NCBI GenBank assembly: GCA_964406945.1
Contig: CAYOTO010000018.1
Location: 1 to 64,000, forward strand
Source: UBA2266 sp964406945
GTDB lineage: Bacteria; Planctomycetota; Phycisphaerae; Sedimentisphaerales; Anaerobacaceae
DNA: 64,000 bases
Direction of reading: 5' to 3'
Shown: in pieces, positions 9,943-16,518 of the stretch
Layout: every line of letters starts with the position of its first letter
How positions within the stretch are numbered: the first letter of the stretch is position 1
Program-made: the position numbers and the translations under genes
The notes under the pieces: generated by a model
The model's input: only the letters and a program-made list of their open reading frames with translations
Database searches by the model: none
Told to the model about the DNA's origin: nothing

Positions 9943-10623
9943 TCAGAGCGTGGCCAGAAAGTAAAATCCCACTCCGATCAACAGCAATGCACCGCCGATT
10001 CGCAGCGGGCCGGCTACTTTGCTTCCCCAGGAAGTTACCTTTCCCATACCAATGCCCATCATTATCACTGCTATCGGAACGCAGAATCCGACCGCGAACA
10101 GAGCCATATTCAAAGCCCCGGCCGCGGCGCTGGCCTGTACCGCCGAAGCCCCCAGCATCATGATCAGCAGCGGCGAACAGCACAAAAGCGAACAACTTGC
10201 CGTTGCCGCTCCCAAAGTCATCCCCAAAACAAATCCGCCCGCCTGACCGGCCTGCACCTTCTTGTCGAGGAATTTCGGCCTGGGAATCCGAAACGGCAGA
10301 AGATTAAGCGCCCCGAGTCCGAATACGATCATCACGAATCCCGCCGCGAGCCTGCCGTAACGCCCGATTCCGCCTATCGATCCAACGACCGCCCCGCCGA
10401 CCACAAGAGCCCCGACCGTCGCCATCGCGAAGCCGGCGCACAGGAAAACAGCATCACGGCTGCCCTTTTCCTTCCGGCTGGCCGCGTACCCGCCTATGGC
10501 CGCCAGAGTCGCGACGTTGCAGCCGGACCCAACCGCCGTAACCAGGCCCAGCAAGAAAGCGGCCGGCAGCATCAGCAAGCTGAAATCGCCGGCCTCGAAT
10601 ATCTGTCGCATCCATTCCTGCAT
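9943..10623 (-). CDS. CcdA/DsbD-like polytopic membrane protein
   Basis: 226 residues with about six membrane helices in two similar halves, like the CcdA/DsbD transmembrane family that carries electrons across the membrane by paired cysteines. Cys35 (VGSGCNVATL) sits at the start of the first half. Cys144, Cys148 and Cys149 (CSLLCCSP) sit at the matching place in the second half, although the family's usual proline next to the first cysteine is missing. The start ATG overlaps the preceding stop (TGATG), so it is coupled to the Cys-rich gene and lies directly before hgcA. Inferred role: reducing thiols of the Cys-rich protein, or moving Hg(II)-thiol complexes. A TauE-like or mercury-transport role is the alternative; family membership is moderately sure, function is not. 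Confidence 0.7.
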   Translation of the reverse strand: MQEWMRQIFEAGDFSLLMLPAAFLLGLVTAVGSGCNVATLAAIGGYAASRKEKGSRDAVFLCAGFAMATVGALVVGGAVVGSIGGIGRYGRLAAGFVMIVFGLGALNLLPFRIPRPKFLDKKVQAGQAGGFVLGMTLGAATASCSLLCCSPLLIMMLGASAVQASAAAGALNMALFAVGFCVPIAVIMMGIGMGKVTSWGSKVAGPLRIGGALLLIGVGFYFLATL

Positions 10624-11078
10624 CAGTTAATCTGCCCATCCGCTGAAGAGCAGCCGCCGCACGGTTTGGAACCGCCGGAAGCACAACCGCTGCCGGCTCC
10701 GGCCACATCCGTCGGGCAGGATTCCTCTTCATGGTCGCAAACGTCCTGCGAAGGACAACAGCCCTGCGATTCCTGGGGCGCCATCGATGCAGCCACTGGC
10801 TCGACCGGCGATTCCGACGGGCAGCACGCCTTCGGAGCATCCGCCGCGGGAGCCTCCGCAGGACAACATGCCGCACTCGGTACTGCACAGCCGCCGGCAC
10901 CGCACCCGTCTTTGGCGGGCTTGAGCATCGAACGAGCCGCCACCGCTCCGGCCGCCAGCACTACTACCGCAAAAAGTATCGCTTTCCAGTTCTTGCCGCC
11001 GCCGCCCGAGCCGCATCCGCAGCCGGAAGAATTATCGCAGGATTTCGCCTCGTCAATCCTGTTCTGATCGTTATCCAT
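10623..11078 (-). CDS. Cysteine-rich single-pass membrane protein of the hgc operon
   Basis: 151 residues from the ATG 8 bases after GGAG; two more ATGs lie directly upstream in frame. There are 16 cysteines. A short N-terminal cytoplasmic part has CGCG (Cys20, 22). One membrane helix spans residues about 32-52. The exported tail is low in hydrophobic residues and carries three CCP repeats (71-73, 85-87, 107-109) plus single cysteines up to CGGC near the end. No heme or zinc-finger spacing is evident, and I do not recognise a family. As first gene of the operon ending in hgcAB, it may be a thiol-based Hg(II) binder at the outer face of the membrane; that is inference from cysteine content and context. 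It could also bind other soft metals. Confidence 0.7.
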   Translation of the reverse strand: MDNDQNRIDEAKSCDNSSGCGCGSGGGGKNWKAILFAVVVLAAGAVAARSMLKPAKDGCGAGGCAVPSAACCPAEAPAADAPKACCPSESPVEPVAASMAPQESQGCCPSQDVCDHEEESCPTDVAGAGSGCASGGSKPCGGCSSADGQIN

Positions 11079-11128
11079 CATCATATCTCCAACAAGTGCA
11101 TAAAAAACGCTCAATTGAACCCTGTTCC

Positions 11129-11145
11129 CAGGCTATTTCGGCCTG
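11129..11145 (-). promoter_or_regulatory. Inverted repeat CAGGC-N7-GCCTG in the hgc operon leader
   Basis: Perfect 5-base arms around a 7-base spacer, about 10 bases after the predicted transcription start of the Cys-rich/hgcAB operon. The position suits a repressor operator or a small leader hairpin. The arms are short, so chance cannot be excluded. Confidence 0.3.
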
Positions 11146-11161
11146 AGAACCGATTTTATTC

Positions 11162-11190
11162 ATTATATCTGGCACAATACGCCCCGCCAA
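11162..11190 (-). promoter_or_regulatory. Predicted sigma-70-type promoter of the hgc operon
   Basis: Reading the minus strand: -35 TTGGCG, a 17-base spacer, and a perfect -10 TATAAT. Transcription would start near 11155, giving a leader of about 75 bases before the Cys-rich gene. No other minus-strand gene starts here. The opposite strand of this 330-base intergenic region leads to the gspF-like gene. Confidence 0.6.
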
Positions 11191-11411
11191 CAAAATTGTT
11201 CGACCAGCTGTCTGCGGACGGTACAGTTGTAGTTCACTCGTCCTCGGGCGTATCCCAGACTACCGCCTGCATAATCCAATCACCACCGCCGGTTCCGGGT
11301 TCGAATGCGAGCTTGTCCGGGTGACCTTGTGCTTTGTTCAGACAGCCGCTAGAATTCTACTTTGAAGTCTAGAAGACGAAAGGTTCACAAAATGAGATAT
11401 ATGGCCGTGAA

Positions 11412-12377
11412 ATGATGAGCAAAGAACGCGCCTCGGCCTATTACGACCTCTCGGTGATGCTCGAAGCGGGTCTGCCCATAGTCCGCTCTCTCAAAACCGT
11501 CTCAACCGGCGCCCACAACAGAATTCGCCGGGCTTTTTCCGCCATCACCGAATCCGTCGCCCGGGGCGATTCGGTTTCGAAGGCGATGGCCGACAACCCT
11601 CGCAATTTCAAACGTATCGACAACATGATCGTCGCGGCCTCCGAGGAATCCGGCAACCTCGCCGAGGCCTTCGGCATGCTCTCGAAGTGGTACGAATTCA
11701 CGTCCCGCCTGCGTTCACGCATGCTCTCGGGATTGCTCTACCCGCTGTTCATCATACATTTTGCCGCACTGGCTCTGCCCATTCCGGGGCTTGTCCTGGG
11801 CCACAGTGGAATATCCGGCTACGTCCGCGCCGTACTGACAATCCTCGCAATACCCTACATCCCGACCCTTGCGATTATCGCCGTCATCAAATTCACACCC
11901 GAGACCGGCCCCGCAAGATACATGGTCGATGCCATGGCCCTCCGCGTACCGCTGCTCGGCAGGGCGCTCAGGGATCTGGCAATAAGCCGTTATTGCCTAT
12001 GTTTCAATATGATGTACAAAGCGGGCGTCCGCATCGACCATTGCGCCGAGAAATCCGCCACCATTGCGGGCAACGCGGTTGTCGCACGGATGCTTGCTCC
12101 GGGCACGGAGGCCGTAAAACAGGGCAAGCCCCCCTCCACCGGCTTCTCGGCAGGTCTGCCTGCTGAATTTCGCGATCTGTGGCTCATTGGCGAAGAATCA
12201 GGCGAACTCGAAAAAGTGACGCATAAACTGGGCGACCTCTTCGCCGACACCGGCCAGCGCCGGCTGGCCGAATTCACCCAGTGGATGCCTCGATTGCTCT
12301 ATTTCGCCGTCCTCATCATTTCCGCTGTAATGATCATACGCGCCTATATGATGATAATGAGCGCAAGAGGGTTCTGA
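11412..12377 (+). CDS. Type II secretion / type IV pilus inner-membrane protein, GspF/PilC family
   Basis: 321 residues with two T2SSF domains (about 8-130 and 190-315). Each has the typical pattern: a helical bundle with LEAGLPIVRSL in the first and MYKAGVRIDHC in the second, then hydrophobic segments near 105-165 and 290-315. The family usually has about 400 residues, so this is a short version without the N-terminal extension. GspF-like proteins form the membrane platform of secretion or pilus machines and work with an ATPase; no partner gene is nearby. A seven-codon frame (ATG at 11392, after AAAGG) ends in TGA overlapping this start, so translation may be coupled. Confidence 0.85.
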   Translation: MMSKERASAYYDLSVMLEAGLPIVRSLKTVSTGAHNRIRRAFSAITESVARGDSVSKAMADNPRNFKRIDNMIVAASEESGNLAEAFGMLSKWYEFTSRLRSRMLSGLLYPLFIIHFAALALPIPGLVLGHSGISGYVRAVLTILAIPYIPTLAIIAVIKFTPETGPARYMVDAMALRVPLLGRALRDLAISRYCLCFNMMYKAGVRIDHCAEKSATIAGNAVVARMLAPGTEAVKQGKPPSTGFSAGLPAEFRDLWLIGEESGELEKVTHKLGDLFADTGQRRLAEFTQWMPRLLYFAVLIISAVMIIRAYMMIMSARGF

Positions 12378-12463
12378 ACCTGCCGCACCCGACTCCCTTG
12401 CCGATTGACCCGCACGCGGCATAATTCACCTGGTCCGATTTGCCGATGAAATACGCGTGTAGA

Positions 12464-12490
12464 AGCGGCAAAGACGCTGATTTTGCCGCT
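12464..12490. terminator. Hairpin between gspF-like gene and pdxJ
   Basis: Perfect 9-base arms (AGCGGCAAA / TTTGCCGCT) around a 9-base loop, with a T-run about 10 bases further on. The poor distance to the T-run makes a terminator role plausible rather than certain. Confidence 0.4.
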
Positions 12491-12569
12491 CGAAACCGGA
12501 TTTTTGGCAATTGAAACTGGCCCCGGCCCGCGTTTTCGTTATAATCGTAAGTCATTGAAAGACTGAACA

Positions 12570-13310
12570 ATGGCATTACTGAACGTAAATATAGACCACG
12601 TGGCGACGATACGCCAGGCCAGGCGGACCGACGAGCCCGATCCCGTCTGGGCGGCGGCGCAGTGCGAACTTGCCGGGGCCAACGGAATCACCGTGCACCT
12701 CCGCCAGGACCGCAGGCATATTAACGACCGCGACGTCCGCCTGCTAAAAGAGACGGTCGCCTGCAAGCTTAATCTCGAAATGAGCATGGCCGAGCCCATT
12801 GTCAAAATTGCCGAACGGATCGAACCGGACCAGGTAACTCTCGTCCCGGAAAAGCGCGAAGAACTCACCACAGAAGGCGGCCTTGACTGCGTCAAGTACA
12901 AACGGAAACTGTCCTCGGTGGTTAAACGAATGCACAAAAGAAAGATAGCGGTCAGTACTTTCATTGCACCCGAGGAGGACCAGATCGTCGCTTCGGCCGA
13001 AACCGGCTGTGACGCGGTTGAACTGCATACCGGGATGTACGCCAACGCCCGAACCGACAGAACCGCCACGCGCAGAATCAAGCAACTTGCCCGGGCTAGA
13101 GACATCGCAATGGAAAGACAGCTTGTCGTGCACGCAGGTCACGGCCTGACCTACCGAAACATCGCCCCGGTGGCCGGCATCGAGGGACTTTGCGAGTTCA
13201 ATATAGGACACAGCATCATCAGCAGAGCCGTACTGGTCGGAATAAGAGAAGCCACCGAGCAGATGATAGCACTTATCGGAAAGTATAGCCCGGTACAAGT
13301 GGAGTTCTGA
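12570..13310 (+). CDS. pdxJ: Pyridoxine 5'-phosphate synthase PdxJ
   Basis: 246 residues, the normal length. Joins 1-deoxy-D-xylulose 5-phosphate with 3-amino-2-oxopropyl phosphate to make pyridoxine 5'-phosphate, the last ring-forming step of DXP-dependent vitamin B6 synthesis, in the cytoplasm. Family motifs are plain: LNVNIDHVATIRQAR at the N-terminus, GITVHLRQDRRHI near residue 40, LVPEKREELTTEGG near 95, and HAGHGLTYRN with GLCEFNIGHSII toward the end. It stands alone here, with no pdxA partner next to it. Confidence 0.97.
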   Translation: MALLNVNIDHVATIRQARRTDEPDPVWAAAQCELAGANGITVHLRQDRRHINDRDVRLLKETVACKLNLEMSMAEPIVKIAERIEPDQVTLVPEKREELTTEGGLDCVKYKRKLSSVVKRMHKRKIAVSTFIAPEEDQIVASAETGCDAVELHTGMYANARTDRTATRRIKQLARARDIAMERQLVVHAGHGLTYRNIAPVAGIEGLCEFNIGHSIISRAVLVGIREATEQMIALIGKYSPVQVEF

Positions 13311-13384
13311 CCGCAACACCTGATGCGCATCCCCGACTCGCATCTCGAAACAGGCGCCGGAGGAAATGAACATAAAAATAGAGA

Positions 13385-13756
13385 ATGCAGAATAACAAAG
13401 CAAAATTCAAAAAGGAATTCAAACAGAGGTTGTACAGATTCGCATTGAACTTAATAGAATTCCTTGACTCGCTTCCCAACGATAACGTCTCAAGACGACT
13501 CGGCGATCAGTTACTCAGGAGTGGCACCAGCATTGTTGCTAATTTTGTGGAGGGTCAGGCCGCAAGCAGTCGTAGAGATTTCACAAAGTTCTTTAATATC
13601 GCCCTGAAATCCGCCAATGAGTCAAAACTTTGGCTGGCGCTTCTTCGAGACAGCAACCGCGCGAGACCCGAAGACACAAAGTGGTTTCTCGACGAACTCG
13701 AAGAAATCGCAAATATCTTCGGCTCGAGCATTCTGACGCTGAAGGGTCGAAGATAG
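13385..13756 (+). CDS. Four-helix-bundle protein (S23 / 23S rRNA intervening-sequence family)
   Basis: 123 residues. The pattern (RLYRFALNLIEFLDSLP, GDQLLRSGTSIVANFVEGQ, FFNIALKSANESKLWL) is that of the TIGR02436 four-helix-bundle family, originally named for frames inside 23S rRNA intervening sequences but often found free in genomes. The molecular function is unknown. The gene is visibly more AT-rich than pdxJ and dapA on either side, uses different codons, and is flanked by AT-rich repeats, which suggests insertion or transfer. Confidence 0.85.
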   Translation: MQNNKAKFKKEFKQRLYRFALNLIEFLDSLPNDNVSRRLGDQLLRSGTSIVANFVEGQAASSRRDFTKFFNIALKSANESKLWLALLRDSNRARPEDTKWFLDELEEIANIFGSSILTLKGRR

Positions 13757-13815
13757 CAACTTTGATTTTTAATATTTCATTTTGATATTGAATGTTTGAT
13801 ATTTGATTTTATTTA
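13757..13815. repeat. AT-rich short repeats after the four-helix-bundle gene
   Basis: A run of imperfect TTTGATATT / ATTTGATTTT units, very low in GC compared with everything around it. Similar AT-rich tails often follow genes of this family, which suggests the gene and tail moved together. Confidence 0.5.
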
Positions 13816-13852
13816 GCCGTTACATTCGGACGATTATAGTTAAGGAGGACGC

Positions 13853-14728
13853 ATGTTTACTGGAGCAATGACAGCACTTATAACGCCGTTTCAGGACGGC
13901 GATGTCGATTTCGAGACGCTCGATGAACTCGTCGACTTCCAGATCGACAATGGAATCGACGCCCTCGTTCCCGTCGGCACTACCGGCGAATCCCCCACGC
14001 TCGCTGCAGACGAGCACATGCAGGTGATCGAGCGGGTGGTCAAGGCCGCCGGCGGCAAAGTCCCCGTAATCGCGGGAACCGGCGCCAATGCCACCGCCGA
14101 AGCCATAGATTTCACCCGGCAGGCCGAGAAACTCGGTGTGGACGCAAGTCTGCAGGTTACGCCGTACTACAACAAGCCCATGCAAGAGGGTTTCTATCAG
14201 CACTTCAAAGCCGTCGCCGAAGCTGTAGGCATCCCTGTCGTTCTTTACAACATCCCCGGCAGATGCGGCGCAGGCATGACCGCCGAGACCATAGCCAGGT
14301 TGAGCGAAATCGAAAACATCGTTGCAGTCAAAGAGGCAACCGGTTCGCTCGATCAGGCCAGCGAAATCGCGACCAAATGCGACATCACCATTATCTCGGG
14401 CGACGATTCGCTCACCCTGCCGCTGGCGTCGGTCGGAGGCAAAGGCGTAATCAGCGTCGTGGCCAACATCATCCCCTCCGACGTCAAGGCAATGACCGAC
14501 CTGATCCTCGAAGGCGATCTGGTCTCAGCCCGGCAATGGCACAAGAAACTCTTCGCGCTGGCCAAGAACATGCTCGGCCTGGCCACCAATCCCATCCCCA
14601 TCAAAGCAGCGATGGCGATGCTGAACATGGCTTCCGAAGAACTCCGTCTGCCGATGACCCCCCTGCCGGACGACGCTAAGGCCGTGCTTCGACAAACCCT
14701 TAAAGACTATGGCCTGCTCAAATCCTGA
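13853..14728 (+). CDS. dapA: 4-hydroxy-tetrahydrodipicolinate synthase DapA
   Basis: 291 residues, the usual size. Condenses pyruvate with aspartate semialdehyde in the lysine/diaminopimelate pathway. TIM-barrel aldolase motifs are intact: GTTGESPTL (phosphate/carboxylate binding), PYYNKPMQEG, the tyrosine motif YNIPGRCG, and the Schiff-base lysine in AVKEATGS. AAGGAGG lies 4 bases before the ATG. Its 3' end overlaps a small opposite-strand frame by 11 bases. No other lysine gene is adjacent. Confidence 0.97.
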   Translation: MFTGAMTALITPFQDGDVDFETLDELVDFQIDNGIDALVPVGTTGESPTLAADEHMQVIERVVKAAGGKVPVIAGTGANATAEAIDFTRQAEKLGVDASLQVTPYYNKPMQEGFYQHFKAVAEAVGIPVVLYNIPGRCGAGMTAETIARLSEIENIVAVKEATGSLDQASEIATKCDITIISGDDSLTLPLASVGGKGVISVVANIIPSDVKAMTDLILEGDLVSARQWHKKLFALAKNMLGLATNPIPIKAAMAMLNMASEELRLPMTPLPDDAKAVLRQTLKDYGLLKS

Positions 14729-14897
14729 TCGGACGCACCCCCACAAACACCCTGCCGACCGACCGATCTTCCGGAAAACGCACTACACGCACGTCGGTCT
14801 CCACATCGGACTTTCCGATGCCGGCTTCGACAACTTGCCCGACAACTGCCAGCAGGCACCACGCCGCCACCGGCAAGGTAACTGGAAACAACCTCAT
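14718..14897 (-). CDS. Short secreted peptide or gene remnant
   Basis: 59 residues with a good ribosome site (GAAGGGGAACCA before ATG). The N-terminus is a signal peptide (MRLFPVTLPVAAWCLLAVVGQVVEA). The short mature part (VETDVRVVRFPEDRSVGRVFVG) looks like the opening of a larger exported domain and stops while overlapping the end of dapA. It may be a 3'-truncated gene, and it sits next to a broken gene. No function assigned. Confidence 0.4.
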   Translation of the reverse strand: MRLFPVTLPVAAWCLLAVVGQVVEAGIGKSDVETDVRVVRFPEDRSVGRVFVGVRPIRI

Positions 14898-14939
14898 TGG
14901 TTCCCCTTCGTTAAACGCAGAACGCAATCGTGCAATTTC

Positions 14940-15158
14940 TCAAATGCCCGCAATCAGCCACTTGCCGTCCATCTGAATCAGAGCGGCATCCATCTCGAAT
15001 TTGTCGCCCGGATCGAAAGGCCGCTCCATGCCGGGCTAGCAGAAGACAAACGGCTCAGTCACTGTGAACAACCACCTGATTCCCAGCCCATTTGCCTGCT
15101 CGATGGTCTCAACAACTTCGACCGGCGGCCCCACCGATTCCAGGATTTGCTTCATCAT
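14940..15158 (-). pseudogene. Small gene interrupted by an in-frame TAG
   Basis: One frame reads MMKQILESVGPPVEVVE...RWLFTVTEPFVFC, then TAG at 15036-15038, then continues in frame as PGMERPFDPGDKFEMDAALIQ and MDGKWLIAGI before TGA. The part after the stop has the pattern of the end of a small alpha+beta domain (strand, helix, DGKWLI strand), so the two pieces appear to be one protein of about 71 residues. The upstream end abuts the glycosyltransferase gene. Simplest reading: a decayed gene. A sequencing error or TAG readthrough is possible but has no support here. Confidence 0.5.
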
Positions 15159-15195
15159 TGCATCTCCGGCATTCTGCGGGTCCGTCAAAATCCGA

Positions 15196-16290
15196 TCACG
15201 TGCGGCCGTGTTTCTCAGCAAGACCGTAAACGTTCAGCAATCCGGAGATCATGCCGCTGACCGAGTTATATCTCCGCACATGTTCCTGCGCTCTCTTTGC
15301 AAGTTTGCGGGCATCTTCACGCCGATCCAGCAGACCCTTGACCGCATTCATAATGCTCAATTCGTCATTTCGCTTGAAAACCACCGCCGTTTGCCCGTCG
15401 ATGATCAGGTCGTCCACCCCGCCTTTGCACGCCGCCACCGCCGCCCCCACGCTAATGGCCTCGATCAGCGCGGGATTGAACGAAAAACACGGCTGCGGCA
15501 GAACAAACACATCTGCGGCCGCCAGTACCGATATCCAGTTGCCCAGTCGCGGCAGAAGCGTCACGTGCTCCAGCAATTCCATGGACACGAGCATCTTGTG
15601 AAGCTGCGTTTCACCCTTGCCCGAGCCCATAAGAACGATCATGAACTCGTATCCGTCTATCGAAAGATGACGCATCGCTCCCAGAAACTTCTCGAAATCC
15701 GACGCATTATCTACCGGATGAGCCAGCACAACACTTGCCAGTTGTTTGGAATCGCCGAAACAAGCGGTTCGGTTCGCTGCAAATGTCCCCACATCGATCT
15801 GCTTTACGCGATCTGCCAGACGCGGATGAGCCTTCCTGAAACTATTGGCGATGCTTGCCGTCGGAGCCACTATCGCCATGCACCTTTTACCCGAAATCGA
15901 AACCTGCCCCCATCGAGTTTGAATTGAATTGATCGTCAGAACATACCCCGTTCCCAACTGCCTTGCAAGCCGGCGGGTCAGCAGCGAACGGCTTTCGCAA
16001 AGACAGTGCAGAACAGTCGGTCCGAAGCGGATCAGTTTGCGGCAGAGAGTCTTCATGTTGAACCACTCGGCCATTGGAAGTTCCACCAGCGGATGCCGGA
16101 TAACCTCCACCGACCCGGTGCTGAATTCCTCGACGTTGCAGTCGGGCGGACAGATCAAAGCAACCGGAATCGACTCGTCGGCAAGCCCCACCAGAAGGCG
16201 CTTCAGAAAAGCCGAATTGTCGAGAATCGTATACCGCGAGACGACCAGCCCCAATCGGCGCGATCTCTTTTGACCTTTGTCCTTAGTCAA
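15196..16290 (-). CDS. Glycosyltransferase family 4 (GT-B fold)
   Basis: 364 residues from a TTG start preceded by AGGAGTCGAAGG; a longer frame to 16380 also begins with TTG but lacks a ribosome site. The fold is that of a retaining GT4 enzyme: N-terminal half with GLVVSRYTILDNSAFLKRLLVGL and a C-terminal donor-binding half with VTLLPRLGNWISVLAAADVFVLPQPCFSFNPALIEAISVG and GGVDDLIIDGQTAVVFK. The F-x2-A-x2-EA pattern places the catalytic glutamate. Substrate unknown; probably envelope polysaccharide or glycolipid sugar transfer. The neighbours (dnaA, decayed frames) do not help. Confidence 0.82.
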   Translation of the reverse strand: MTKDKGQKRSRRLGLVVSRYTILDNSAFLKRLLVGLADESIPVALICPPDCNVEEFSTGSVEVIRHPLVELPMAEWFNMKTLCRKLIRFGPTVLHCLCESRSLLTRRLARQLGTGYVLTINSIQTRWGQVSISGKRCMAIVAPTASIANSFRKAHPRLADRVKQIDVGTFAANRTACFGDSKQLASVVLAHPVDNASDFEKFLGAMRHLSIDGYEFMIVLMGSGKGETQLHKMLVSMELLEHVTLLPRLGNWISVLAAADVFVLPQPCFSFNPALIEAISVGAAVAACKGGVDDLIIDGQTAVVFKRNDELSIMNAVKGLLDRREDARKLAKRAQEHVRRYNSVSGMISGLLNVYGLAEKHGRT

Positions 16291-16406
16291 AACCTTCGAC
16301 TCCTGACACAGATACCGCGGCCATAATTCCACCGCAAAACAATGACATTTTACTCTGCGGACCGTTGCCCGGTCAATCAAACCTGCCCAGGCCCCGGCAA
16401 ACGCTC

Positions 16407-16433
16407 AAAAAAACAATGCCGTGCAAGCACGGC
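16407..16433 (-). terminator. Rho-independent terminator after dnaA
   Basis: On the minus strand GCCGTG-CTTG-CACGGC forms a 6-base stem with a 4-base loop, followed by ATTG and seven T. It lies about 90 bases beyond the dnaA stop, in the right orientation. Confidence 0.8.
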
Positions 16434-16518
16434 GTTCAACCTTCAACTGCTCCGGTAAGAAAAAAACAGCTTCTATACTGCTGCAAATCCGTGATCCGGG
16501 GCCTTACAGCCCGCTCGC

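Noticed and set aside
13820..14203. Open frame antisense to dapA
   Set aside because: Shadow of a strongly conserved gene; no ribosome site of its own.
15036..15038. TAG read as pyrrolysine
   Set aside because: No pyl genes or methylamine methyltransferase context; a decayed gene is simpler.
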